From: Monomorium pharaonis
Taxonomy: Eukaryota > Arthropoda > Insecta > Hymenoptera > Formicidae
Reading direction: 5' to 3'
DNA length: 64,000 bases
Assembly: GCF_013373865.1 (NCBI RefSeq)
Contig: NC_050470.1
Location: 17,115,244-17,179,243, forward strand
In this document: positions 34,635 to 46,148 of the stretch, piece by piece
Position numbering within the stretch: position 1 is the stretch's first letter
Layout of the letters: the number at the start of each line of letters is the position of its first letter
Made by a program: the position numbers and the translations under genes
Notes under the pieces: generated by a model
The model's database searches: none
What the model was told of the DNA's origin: nothing
What the model saw: the letters and a program-made list of their open reading frames with translations, nothing else

Positions 34635-37017
34635 TTGGAACATCTATCCCATCGGATTTATACACTAGATGGTCTGAATTTAGGGATCAACTAATCGTAT
34701 TAAATAAATTAAGTATTCCGCGATTCGTGGGTGCTTTCGATGACCGATCTTGTTGTTGGATACATGGCTTCTGTGCTACCAGTCAGCGTGCGTACAGAGC
34801 ATGTTTATATGTTAGACGACAAATCGGCGAAAACGAGTTTTGTACTGAATTACTTTGTTCTAAAACAAGAGTAGCACTCTTCAAGGCTATCGTAGGCAGA
34901 TCGTAGACTGATCCGCGTTGGGGGACTCAGGAATGCTTGGATTGCGTACGATGCCCACCACCCTATATTATTGCCAAAAGGCCATAGACTTACACGACTG
35001 ATTATCGAGCGAGAGCACATTCGTAATTTACACACGGGCTTGCAGGGAACCATACGACAGAGTTTCCGGCCACTCTCGGTTAGATTGACTGCGCGAAAAA
35101 TCCTAAGATCATGTAGAAGTTGCTTTAAATGCAGACCGATCGCGTCAGCGAGAGCCGAAGCGAAGATGGGCGATTTATCGCGCCCGTGCATGGTGTCGTT
35201 TCGTGCGTTTTCTAGTTGCGGAGTTGATTACGCCGGCCTATTGTTAATGCGAAAGGGCAGGCGACGAGGTGCGCAAAGCGTCAAATCGTACATGTCAGTA
35301 TTTGTATGCCTTGCCACAAAAGCGATCACCTTGAATTGGTGACCGATTTGACGACCGAGGCCTTCCTCGCCGCTCTCAAAAGATTTATATCTCGCCGGGG
35401 AAGGCCTACAGTGATGTACTCGGATAAATGGATGGTACAAATTTCAGAGGCGCTGCGCGTCAGTTGTCTGAGTTACATGAATTTTGTCATAAGGACGAAA
35501 ATCGAGACAGAATAAAACAGTTTTGCTGCAAATTGGGGATATCGTGGCATTTCATTCCGCCCAAGAGCCCCATTTATACATTTCGGCGGTGTGTGAGAGG
35601 CTGCCGTAAAATCGGGAAAAAATCACCTCCGATGTGTAGCGGGCAATTTGCATCTCACTTTCGAAGAATTGTTAACGTTGTTGTGCGAAATAGAAGCTAT
35701 ACTTAATTCGCGGCCGTTGATACCGCTGACATCTGACCCAAACGACTTGGCTTATCTTATTATGCCGGGGCATTTTTTTGATTGGCGATGTATTGAAATG
35801 AGTTTCCGTGCTGTAATTTAGTTGACGTGCCAACAAATAGACTCATGCGGAGGCCGGCTGGAGAGGGTAGCCCCGGATATATGCTGGAGTCGTCGCCTCG
35901 AGTCGGGATGTGATGAACGCTGAGGTACCGAGATCAACCCGGACTACTAACCTTATTGTGGCTCCCAGAGACAACACAGCGACTAAGTTTAACTCGTCGA
36001 AGGACACCCGAGCAGCGCTGCAAAGAGCTATACGACCGTCCAACTTTAATCTGAGAGTCAATTTCATCTGTTAAAAACACAGTGTATAGAGGCTCTTTCC
36101 GTAGATCTTCATAAGATCAAAGATTCTTCGGAGTGAATAACGCTGGACTGGAGGCTTGAAAAGGAGAAAAAGGTCAATCCAAGGCTACTAATCCAGAGTG
36201 TTCCGGCAGAGGGTCGAGCAAATCCGCCAGCACTTTTGGAACCGTTAGAGTCGCGAATACATTAACCAGTTAGAGCGAGTGGCCTTCACTTGGACACAGT
36301 ACAATTGCACACAGTGCAAATGGACACGTTGCAAATGGACATAAAATAATGTATACCGTACATTTTTACATCGTAAAGTTGTACACTGCAAAGTTGTATA
36401 CCGTAAAGTTGTACACCGCAAAGTTGTACACCGTAAAGTTGTATACCGTACATTTCTACACCATGCCCACACACACATACACACACACACACACACACGC
36501 ACACACATACACACACGGAGTGCAAAGGGGGCTTTCGGTCGCCCTCACGCAGTCACCCCGTAGGTAGTGGTGCCCTAAACGGAAGGGTATAGGAATGTAC
36601 GGTGTACAACTTTGCGGTGTACAAAATTTCTGTGTTCAAATAAACCGTGTCCATTTAAACCGTGTACATTAGTTTGTGTCCATTTGCAATGTGTTCATCT
36701 GTACTGTGTCCAATTGTACTATGTCCAAGTGAGCCACTCCCGTTACAGCAGCAGCGTAAATGGCAGCTGAACAAGGGCGAACAATTGGCGGCCGGCAGGA
36801 TGGTCCTGCTAAAACAACCTGGTCTTCCACCCATGCAGTGGGTTCTTGGACGAATCTGCGAAATCTACCCCGGTGCTGATGGAGTTGCACGTTCAGCCAG
36901 CATACGAATGGCGTTGTACTTTGGCCGGTCACCACGATAGCCATAATGTTTATTGAACCAGAAAACAAAAACGAGGCAATCACAGTCTCCGAGAGGCAAC
37001 CGGACAAGGACAATTAA
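34635..37017 (+). pseudogene. BEL/Pao pol: RNase H, integrase and C-terminus, decayed
   Basis: After the MITE the pol remnant continues with PSDLYTRWSEF and GFCATSQRAYRACLYV. In the family the latter contains an Asp-Ala-Ser catalytic box; here the Asp is Ala. The integrase begins near 34900 with a His-His-Cys-Cys zinc region (LIIEREH...LHTG ... CRSCFKC), GVDYAG with the first catalytic Asp, and LELVTDLTTEAFLAALKRF. The YSD box holds the second Asp and then changes frame. The GGxWEAxVK-like box is present near 35580 but with Trp changed to a stop and in another frame. The C-terminal GEQLAAGRMVLLK...PPMQWVLGRI ends at a stop at 37015-37017, after a late frameshift. It is non-functional and interrupted by the element 36278-36742. 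LTRs were not identified. Confidence 0.88.
36278..36742. mobile_element. 15-bp-array foldback element 1, inside BEL/Pao integrase
   Basis: The left arm from AGTGGCCTTCACTTGG and the right arm to CCAAGTGAGCCACTCCCG are built of degenerate 15-bp units such as TTGTACACCGTAAAG. The flanks TTAGAGCG (36270-36277) and TTACAGCA (36743-36750) match at 6 of 8 positions. Removal of the element with one flank copy leaves the pol frame open, which supports an 8-bp target duplication. The centre has a CA microsatellite (36469-36515) and a GC-rich hairpin. 8-bp duplications are typical of hAT-type transposases. Confidence 0.8.
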
Positions 37018-37185
37018 CCGCGTTCATTGACAAGTTTCGAATGCATGTGTAACATAATAATTCTTGACGCATTAAATTCTCATGTAAAGACACTTATTTA
37101 TTTATAATTTATTTATCTAACAAGAGAAGTTATCAAACCCGAAAATTCAGAAAATTTTGAAAAATTATATGCAAGTAGAGCAGTT

Positions 37186-38907
37186 CGTTCTTAATAGGGA
37201 ACTATTTACGTCTTATAGGTTAGCGAAACAAAGTGAGCAGAATTAAATCTAAATAATTTTTTTATTTGTTGTTTATTTGTTGCTAAAAAGTTGCGCAAAA
37301 AAAAAATTTGTTGCTTTGTTAGTTTTTTAAAAAATCAATGTTCCGTTAAAGGAAGAATAAGTTAGCGGAACATTATATAAAAATTACAAAATTATACATA
37401 ATAATAATATGGAAATTTGTTGCTAATTTGTTGCTAAAGAAATATTCAATTTGTTGCTCCAAAATTAATTTAAACAATAAATAAAGAAAAATAGACATAA
37501 AAAACATAAGAAAAAATTATTAAAAATTTGTTGCTCGTTTAAATTTTATATTGGGGCATCGTTTGAATTTGTTGCTCTCAAAATATGCAAATTTTACAAT
37601 TGTTGCTTGCAATTAAAGTTTAAACAATAGCGAGAAACCGACCAGCGTGCAAAATTACAAGAGTAAACTATAAGAAAAAAATTTGTTGCTCGTTTAAATT
37701 TAATATGGGGTCTTTTACAGGTTTTTTGATTTTCATAGAAATTTTCAACAAGGATGGAAAGAAAAAATACTTTACGTTAAAGGAGTTACTTACACAATTT
37801 AAAATATTAGTTGGTAATCAAGAAGAAACGTGGAGACGGTTCCGTTTGCCTACGTTCCCGATTGCCTACTGCTTCGTTTGCACACAAATTATGCAGAAAT
37901 TTCCGATTGCCGACATTCCCGATTGCCGACGTCCCGATTGTCTACTGCTTCGTTTGCACACACGAAAATAATCAAGATACAAAATACACATTGCACACGT
38001 GACGTTATTGCACGCGTGCACATTGCACACGTTATTTTTTTACGCTCATACATATTGCACACGTGACGCTATTGCACACGTGCACATTGCACACTGCACA
38101 TTGCACAATAATATCACGTGTGCAAAGTGCACGTATGCAATATCGTCACATGTGCAATGTGTATTTTGTATCTTGATTATTTTCGTGTGTGCAAACGAAG
38201 CAGTAGGCAATCGGGACGTCGGCAATCGGGAATGTCGGCAATCGGAAATTTCTGCATAATTTGTGTGCAAACAAAGCAGTAGGCAATCGGGAACGTAGGC
38301 AAACGGAACCGTCTCCACATTTCTTCTTGATTACCAACTAATATTTTAAATTATGTGAGTAACTCCTTTAACGTAAAGTATTTTTTTTTTTCATCCTTGT
38401 TGAAAATTTCTATGAAAAGCAACAAATTTTTTTCTTATAGTTTACTCTTGTAATTTTGCACGCTGGTCGGTTTCTCGCTATTGTTTAAACTTTAATTGCA
38501 AGCAACAATTGTAAAACTTGCATATTTCAAGAGCAACAGATTCAGACGATGCCCTAATATAAAATTTAAACAAGCAACAAATGTTTTATAATTTCTTCTT
38601 ATGTTTTTTTATGTTTATTTTTTTATTTATTGTTTAAATTAATTTTGAGGGCAACAAATTGAATATTTCTTTAGCAACAAATGAGCAACAAATTCCCACA
38701 TCGTTATTATGTATAATTTTATAATTTTTATATAATGTTCCTATAACTTTCTTCCTTTAGCGAAACATCGATTTTTAAAAAAGCTAACAGAGCAACAAAT
38801 TTTTTTCTTGCGCAACTTTTTAGCAACAAATAAGCAACAAATAAAAAAATTATTTTGATTTAATTCTACTCACTTTGTTCCGCTAACTTATAAGACGTAA
38901 GAACGAT
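37186..38907. mobile_element. Foldback element with near-identical arms and TTGTTGC repeats
   Basis: Arms of about 770 bp (37186-37990 and 38140-38907) are reverse complements with few differences. The arms carry many dispersed TTTGTTGC words, and near the centre a repeated CGATTGCC(G/T)AC/CGTTTGCAC block. The central 37985-38155 consists of TTGCACACGTGAC-like repeats containing CACGTG palindromes. The left arm has a 13-bp extra segment near 37198. Mirrored reading frames on both strands are a by-product of the symmetry. The element lies at the 5' edge of the copia remnant. Confidence 0.85.
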
Positions 38908-40254
38908 GGCACCTTAAACTTGGACAGGAAACAAAACCAGTCGAGCAAAGAAATATCAGATGAGGAGGATGAACTCCTGCAAGAAAATGTATCTGAAATG
39001 AATGAGGAAAACGGAAACAGTATTATCGAAAGCGTTGAGATAGTACAATGTAAAGATGATAAAATGACAAATTTATAACAGTTAAACGAGTAGCTTCACC
39101 ATATACGATACAATACGATATATTTGATCAAAACAAACGAATCAAGTGAAATTATTACAGGTGCAACGTACAAAGCTCCGGAGGTAAGGTCGGAAAAAAC
39201 AGAAACGGCTCTAATAAATGTTCTAAACTAGTACATGAGCAGCCTGACTGCAATTAATAAATGCATGGCTGACTCAATCACAAGGTTGATACGACACAAG
39301 CCGCAATGTGTAAGGCAATCACAGCACAAACACAACACCTCAAAAGACAGACACAAATGTTTGGCGATTTCAGAAAGGTTTGCAGACACAACTAAATGAG
39401 CTCAAGCAAATGCAGAGCAAGATAAGAAACGATCTATACGGAAACGATTATAACGAAAACGAAAACAGCCACCATGGCGATCCCCAGGCAATTCATAATA
39501 AAAATAACACTCACGAAAACGATTTAACGAAAACGCCTAAGGGCACAGTGCCAACGATTGGGCCAACGAATAGCGATAGAGAAACGATTGCATCCATAAT
39601 CAGAGACAAACTAACAAAGATAAACTCTAACAGGAAAGAAAATGATAGTCAGAATAATCAAAGCGTGAATTTACTTGCAAATTAGAAGAAAGAAGCCTTT
39701 AACTTCGGAATCGTGAGTAAAAAATCGGGAACGAAGCGCGACTACAAGCTAAAACAAGACACAAAGTACGATCATTTTTACGATCATTACTTTGCATCCG
39801 AACTCAAAACAAACGAGTGGCCTTTACTTGGACACAGTACAATTGGACACAGTGCAAATGGACACGGTGCAAATAAACACAAAATAATGTACACGTTTCA
39901 AATGGACACGATTTATTTCGACACAGGAATTTTGGACACAGTAATTTTGTACACAGGAAAAATTAATTCTGGACAAATTACAATTTGGACACGATAAAAA
40001 TGTACACCGTGCAATTTGACACGTAAAATTTGTACACCGCAAACTTGTACACCGCAAACTTGTACACTGCAAAGTTGTACACCACAAACTTTTACACCAC
40101 AAACTTGTACACCGCAAAATTGTACACCGCAAACTTGTACACCGCAAAGTTGTACACCGCAAACTTGTACACCACAAACTTGTACACCGCAAAGTTGTAC
40201 ACTACAAAGTATTGCGTGGAAAGTTGTAAACCCATGTGGTGCAGAGAATGGTTT

Positions 40255-40291
<37 letters not shown>

Positions 40292-41500
40292 CACACATAC
40301 ATATACACACACGGGGGAGGTGCAAGGGGAGCCTTCGGCCTCCCTCCTGCACACACCCCGTCGAAGTCGCTAACCCATGTTGTACATTGCAAACAAAGTA
40401 AAGTTTATATGTATTAGCAGATTTCCAATACAATATACACTGTGTACAACTTTGCGGTGTACAACTTTGCGGTGTACAACTTTGCGATGTACAACTTTAC
40501 GGTGTACAAGTTTGCGGTGTACAAGTTTGCGGTGTACAAATTTTACGTGTCAAATTGCACGGTGTACATTTTTATCGTGTCCAAATTGTAATTTGTCCAG
40601 AATTAATTTTTCCTGTGTACAAAATTACTGTGTCCAAAATTCCTGTGTCGAAATAAACCGTGTTCATTTGTAACGTGTAAATTATTTTGTGTCTATTTGC
40701 ACCGTGTCCATTTGCACTGTGTACAATTGCACTGTGTCCAAGTGAACCACTCCCGAACAAACGACTTGCTATACATAGTCGAGCCGAACAGGAAAATCTA
40801 TAGGAAAAAATCAAAGAAAAACGTAAATACAAAGTGTGTGATATTTTAATTAATTGATTAGACCAAGTTTCTCACTCAAAAGTCGCTTCCGACAAGATCC
40901 GGTCGAAATCTTAAACAAAATAAAAGAAATAAAACGATGTGAAACGAAAATGACTATGGTCACCTTACGTAAACAGTTATACGATTTAAAATATAATTCA
41001 AGTAAAGAGAAGGCTTCGGAATTTTGGGACAAATTTGAAGATATAATTAAGGATCATGACAACTTACCTGACGCAATCCCGATCAACGACGAAGAAAAAC
41101 GGGACACCTTTCATCATTCAATCATAGCTACTGTACCCGAAGTGCAAAGCGTAGAGTTTATGACTCGAAATACCACCGGCAAGGGTTTAACATACGATCA
41201 ATTAAAATCTTTTTCATACAGGCGGAAGCAATGAAGGCTTCGGGGTCAAGCTTTGAAACAACATCTAGAGCGGCTCTTAAGGCTAGCCGGAAAGAAATAA
41301 AAATGATAGATGCCGAGAGTGTGACGACTACGTGCACGAGGAAAGCAATTGCAAATGGAAGGGACTCGGCGTTAAAAAATGCTACGAGTGTAATTAATTC
41401 GTAAAACACAAAGTCGCCGAGTGCAATAAATGAATACTTCACCAAAAGTATACCAATGCTCGACGAGATCGAGAACGAGGCAGAGGCTTCTCTAAGGGAG
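38908..41500 (+). pseudogene. Ty1/copia gag region, decayed and interrupted
   Basis: A-rich coding-like sequence starts right after the foldback element. Fragments include a Gln/Lys-rich frame (39380-39685) and, after the insertion 39816-40755, FRQDPVEILNKIKEIK and EFWDKFEDIIK, typical of copia Gag (UBN2-like fold). Near 41305-41425 two zinc knuckles can be read: CRECDDYVHEESNC, a perfect CX2CX4HX4C, and CYEC...HKVAEC with a stop inside. Gag would form the virus-like particle and bind the RNA. Stops and frameshifts show it is dead. No 5' LTR or primer-binding site was found. Confidence 0.75.
39816..40755. mobile_element. 15-bp-array foldback element 2, inside copia gag
   Basis: 940 bp flanked by a perfect 8-bp duplication AACAAACG (39808-39815 and 40756-40763). 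The left end AGTGGCCTTTACTTGGACAC and the right end GTGTCCAAGTGAACCACTCCCG are inverted. Each arm of about 400 bp (right arm shorter) is almost entirely 15-bp units, first NTGGACACAGTGCAA and then TTGTACACCGCAAAC. The centre holds a CGCA/CA microsatellite (40253-40312), a GC hairpin with a TTCG loop (40318-40352) and two copies of the CACATGGGTTTGCGACTT motif (40221-40239, 40364-40380, minus strand). Confidence 0.9.
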
Positions 41501-41523
41501 GCTACAATAGGTACGTAACTAAC

Positions 41524-42234
41524 ATGCGCGGTGGTAAACAATTTAACGAAAGAGGACAAGGCTACAAACGAAATTATAACAAAAACGAAAAGAGTGAAGA
41601 TCCCAAACAATACAAACAGAACGATAACAAAAATACGAATGAAACGAACACAAACAGCTCGCGAGAGGACAAGTCGCAACGCTCAAGAGGCAAGACGACG
41701 TATAACAAAGCAGCTCCTGGAAACAAAGGTAAGAAAATTTCTATTAATGATTTTACCTTTATTTCAGGGAAAAACGAGAAATCCTTGCTATACAATGTCA
41801 ATGAATTTGCAAAGGCAAATACGACTATAAACGCATTTTCTGAAATGACAAACGATTCTACACCAACTCATATGAAAGAAAACAAAACTTTAGCAAAGTT
41901 CTTAGCCGATTCAGGAGCTAAAGAACATCTAACAAACATAATATTCAAAACCTACGATAAAACTGAGAAAGGAATAATTAAATGCGCAAATAAAAATTCA
42001 TCAGCAGACTTAAAAACGGAGGGAGCAGGCACTGTAGAAGTAATCTCTAACGATAACGAAATCTTGTTATTAGATAATGTAATTTGTGCTGCAGAACTTT
42101 CCGAAAATTTGCTGTCTTTACAAAAATTTGCAGAAATGGATTTAGATATATATTTGGATGATAAAAAGATTGATATTTTTGATCCCATATCAAACTGTTT
42201 ATCTCAGGAATTTACAAACGACTATATTGGATAA
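41524..42234 (+). pseudogene. Ty1/copia protease and linker
   Basis: A 236-codon frame contains a hydrophilic Asn/Lys/Arg-rich start, then FLADSGAKEHLTN near residues 120-132, the DSGA active-site box of copia aspartic proteases, and DNVICAAELSENLLSL, the conserved segment after the protease. The protease would cut the Gag-Pol polyprotein. This is one of the best kept parts of the element but is closed by a stop before the integrase. Confidence 0.85.
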
Positions 42235-42479
42235 TAGAATTTGAAGTAAATAAAATTAACAATCACCAAAACGACTATTTAAAATGAAGAAAACGAGCAT
42301 ATGCAAATTTAACGACCACAAACAAGCATGATCTGAACAACTAAGTTGAAATTGATGAGAATCCAAGGAACGACTTAACCGAAAAAGAAAATGAGAAAGT
42401 AGACGAAACAAACGATTCACAAATTACCAATAAACGAACCATCCCATCTAATAAAGAATCAGCAGAACAAAATATAGAA

Positions 42480-43970
42480 ATGGATAAAGAACGAACAAGC
42501 AAAAATTCATCCAACGAAAAACAATTTGTATATGAACATTTAAATTTTGATGTGACTATTTGGGATCGGAAATTTCATGACATAGATGAACTATCCATTG
42601 TAGAGATTCCCGAGAACGAAATAACGAATCAAATTAACTACGAAAAATTTACGAAAAATAATAACGCGGTACTATGGCATGTGCGATTGGGACACGCGTC
42701 TCTGGGATATCTAAAACCAGTGCAAAAACAACTTCCCGGAAATAAATCTTTAAACGCTGCCAAATTTGACGAATAAATTTTAGACTGCGTAGTCTGTAAA
42801 GTAACAAAATTTAATAAATTACCATTCACGAAAACGAGAAGACGAGTTGAACCATTACAAATCATACACTCTGAGATCATGGGCGCCCCATGTCTCATCC
42901 AAACAATTACAGATTCATTTCAACATTCATAGACGACTACTCTAACAATGATGTACCTAATCAAAACGAAATGCAAAGTAGGGTATTGTTTCGAAATGTT
43001 TGCAAGAAGTGCACGAAACCTGTTAGGTCGATATGCAAAAGTTTGCTATCTCCGATTTGACTAAGAAACTGAATATACAGGGGACTATACTGTGGAAGTT
43101 CTGAACAAATTAGGAGCTGAAAACCAGTTTGCAAGCCCTTATACTCCTGAACAAAATGGAGTGTCCAAACGATTTAATCAAACGATTCAGAAAAAGATAA
43201 CTTACATGTACGATTCGAGACTCCCCGAAAATATGTGGGATTTGGCCGTTACAGCCGCCGTATATGCATACAATCAAACTCCCCATAAACTTAACGATAT
43301 GATGATTCCCTTGTAAAAATTTGCTTCAAACTATAATTTTGATAAACCAAATAAAATGATTTGGGTGTCTTGCGTATATCAAAATTCAAAGAAAAACTGG
43401 ACCGAAATTTAGTTTCGAAGGACGAAGAGTAGTTCTGGTAGACTACATACTCTCTGAATATCAATTTTTAAAGCCCAAAAAAGGAAAATATTACAAAAGT
43501 AGACATGCACGTTTTAACGAAAAATTAGTATATGGTGACAAATACAAAAGGAACGAAATCAAATATTGGCCGAATGTAGAAGATGAAGTTGACAAACAAA
43601 AATGGTTTCTAGAATTTAAAAAGGGAAAGATAGAAACGAATGAAAAGAACGACGAAACTGTAAAACCGGAGGGAGAATGGGCCAAACGGAAAAGAGGTAG
43701 ACCAAGAAAGCAAAATGTTAATAATCCTAATGAAAACAAATCGAACGAGGCGAATAAAGCAACAGAGAAGAAAATGACACAAATTTCAAGCGATCGAATC
43801 TTACGTAGTCAGAAAAACGAAAAGGCTATTAAAGATACAAGCTTCACACACTTAAGTCACATAACCAACGATATAACTCAAATAATCCTTGATTTGAACG
43901 AAAACGACGAAAATAAAAACGAACTCGACAAAACGAAGGACGAAATATTTCATGCACATTTGGCACATTA
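42480..43970 (+). pseudogene. Ty1/copia integrase and linker
   Basis: The zinc-binding part reads WHVRLGHASLGYL with the His pair and, after a stop, DCVVCK with the Cys pair. The core follows: IIHSEIMG (the family's first catalytic Asp is here Glu), TEYTGDY and SPYTPEQNGVSKRFNQT, where the expected catalytic Glu before Arg is Lys. The C-terminal part 43434-43970 is a Lys/Asn-rich linker with RKRGRPRKQ. Stops at 42774, near 42930 and 43314 add to the inactivation. It would have joined cDNA ends to the host chromosome. Confidence 0.85.
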
Positions 43971-44241
43971 ATGAAGATCCCGTATCTTACAAAGAAGCGA
44001 TAAAAACAAACGAACGAAAAGAGTGGCAAAGCGTAATTAACGAAGAATTAAAATCAATGAACGAAAACGAAGTTTGGAAACTAGTGGATCGACCGCAAGT
44101 AACGAAAAATGGACGAAAACCTAATATCATTAATTCCAAATGGGTGATAAAAAGGAAAACGAACACAGACGGTAGTGAGAAGTATAAATCGTGCTTAGTT
44201 ATTTGAAGCTTTAAAGACTGAAACAAGTACGATTTGAGAGA

Positions 44242-44430
44242 GGGAAAGGTTTAATGGCGCAGAGTACAATTGGACACGAAACATTGCGCACCGTTCAATT
44301 GCACACCGTTAAATCAAACGCATAATAAATATTCATACATTATGGCTGCGTTTGCAATGTGTACATTTGGGTTAGCGACTTGGACGGGGTGGGTGCGGGA
44401 GGGGGGCCAAAGGCCCCCCTCCCCCCCCGC

Positions 44431-44479
<49 letters not shown>

Positions 44480-44791
44480 GCATTCACTGCATCACATGGG
44501 TTTGCGACTTAAATGGTGTTTAATTGAACGGTGCGCAATTGAACGGTGCGCAATCGAACGGTGCGCAATCGAACGGTGCGCAATTGAACGTTGCGCAATT
44601 GAACGGTGTGCAATCGAACGATGCGCAATTGAACGGTGTGCAATCGAACGGTGTCCAATCGAACGGTGTCCAATCGAACGGTGTCCAATTGAACGATGCG
44701 CAATTAAACGGTGTGCAATGTTTTGTGTCTAATAGCACGGTGGGCAATTGCAACGTGTCCAATTGTACTGTGCGCAAATGAAGGCCTCTCT
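44242..44791. mobile_element. 15-bp-array foldback element 3, inside copia RT
   Basis: A perfect 8-bp duplication TTGAGAGA lies at 44234-44241 and 44792-44799, and joining the flanks through one copy keeps the RT frame. The right arm (44511-44790) is about 18 units of CAATTGAACGGTGCG type; the left arm is shorter and more decayed. The centre carries a GC stem GGGGGGCC-AAA-GGCCCCCC (44401-44422), a CG/GT microsatellite (44428-44476) and the direct repeat GGGTTAGCGACTT / GGGTTTGCGACTT. The termini resemble elements 1 and 2 (AG(T/A)GGCCTTCA). Confidence 0.9.
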
Positions 44792-45330
44792 TTGAGAGAA
44801 ACATACGCTCCCGTATCTAGACTGTCATTGGTCAGAGCCGTATTTGTTACTATTAATGAGTACGATCTAGACACTTGCCAACTGGATGTAAAAACTGGAT
44901 CCTAAACGGGAAAATTGATGAAGAAATTTACATGGAAATCCCAGAAGAAGTTCCAAATTCAGAGCAATTAAGACGAACGAAAGTATATAAAATCGAACAA
45001 GCACTGTATGGTTTGCGGATTAGTACGAAAAAGGGGAATGAACAATTCAGTGAAGTTGCCTTGAGCACCGGTTTAACGAACGACGACAATGAAGCATGTT
45101 TGTCCGCCTGGAGGGAGGGATTACACTTTCTGATTTTAATATTATACGTAGGCGATATAATTATTGCAAGTAATGACAAACGAAAACAAAACGAAGTTGA
45201 ACACACATTAATGGACGTATTCAAAATGAATGATCAGGGAGAACCTCAAGAACCTTCTTGGAATGACGATTAAACGAGATAAAGAAAACAAACATACAAC
45301 AATTGTATGAGAAAAATATATAGATAAAAT

Positions 45331-45333
<3 letters not shown>

Positions 45334-45378
<45 letters not shown>

Positions 45379-46148
45379 GGTGTCCCAGAATGAATAATTC
45401 TTATTTTACAGAGTGAAAGAGAGTTAAATTTTAAACTAAAAGTTCCTTTACCAATTTTGGCTTAGATTACTATTTACTGAATTATTAATAAATGAAGTTG
45501 ATCAATCAGACGGCGCGTGGCCGGTGTATGCAAAAGTGTAGCGTGTCATATGACTCCACGGGCTCTTCACGCGCTTAGCACACATTCCCTTACTTAAAAC
45601 TTTATTTTTATATTTGATATTAATGAATAACTAAATAAATAAATCAATTTAAATTAATAAATAAATAGAGAAATAAATAACTAAATAAACTTATAGGTAA
45701 ATAAATAAAAATAAATACAATTAGAAATTATTTCAATTCCTTATTATTTTTTATTTTTAGTTGTTAATTATTTATTTGTGTACTCGTATTTATTTAATTA
45801 TTTAAAATATTTATTTGATTCAATTACTTAATTCTCATAGTTGACTTAGCAGTAATAAATAAAATTAACTACGGAGAGTGTGTTATACAAAAGTATAAAA
45901 TAGATTGTTGATGAAAATCTTAGCCACAATTTAAGTAAAAATGTTTTACTTTTAAATAAAAAAATTTTAATTTCTTTTACTTCTTCCTCTCCTTTTTTAA
46001 AAATGTTTTTAAATAATAAGAAAAAAATAAAGAATGGTAGATATACGAATTATTTTTATTTTTTAAATTTAAAATAATAGCACCGAATTTTACGGAAAAA
46101 ATTTTATAAGAAACGCATAATCCATGTCGATATATATTGTATAAACGA
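45334..46148. mobile_element. (AT)n plus CAGGGTGTCCCA MITE fragment inside copia RT
   Basis: An AT run (45334-45375) leads directly into CAGGGTGTCCCAGAATGA. The next 500 bp match the inverted copy at 61550-62584 in order (CTTTACCAATTTTGG, GACGGCGCG, ACACATTCCCTTACTTAAAA, AAATAAATAG). The right terminus is unclear. Copia coding resumes at about 46148 with RFGIEEM. Confidence 0.65.

Noticed and set aside
36349..36525. Tyr/Thr/Val repeat frames at element 1
   Set aside because: Products of the 15-bp units and the CA microsatellite.
36940..37190. A 5' copia LTR upstream of gag
   Set aside because: No TGCTGGAATATTC or CTTCTACA match to the 3' LTR and no primer-binding site could be seen; the area fits the end of BEL/Pao pol and unassigned DNA.
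37830..38337. Cys/Leu-rich frames (METVPFAYVPDC) on both strands
   Set aside because: The same peptide arises from both arms of the inverted repeat and is built from CGATTGCC-type DNA repeats.
40016..40215. CRISPR-like regular short repeats
   Set aside because: The 15-bp units are contiguous with no unique spacers, and the genome is eukaryotic.
40016..40417. Open frames of CTPQT- or LYTAN-like pentapeptide repeats
   Set aside because: The 15-bp DNA unit equals five codons, so all frames of the foldback arm give pentapeptide repeats. The arm is transposon structure.
41158..41679. Long minus-strand frame opposite copia gag
   Set aside because: Shadow of the A-rich plus-strand gag coding; Phe/Val-rich composition is the complement of Lys/Asn codons.
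44445..44781. Open frames of AIERC- or NGAQS-like pentapeptides
   Set aside because: Same cause: the 15-bp array of element 3.
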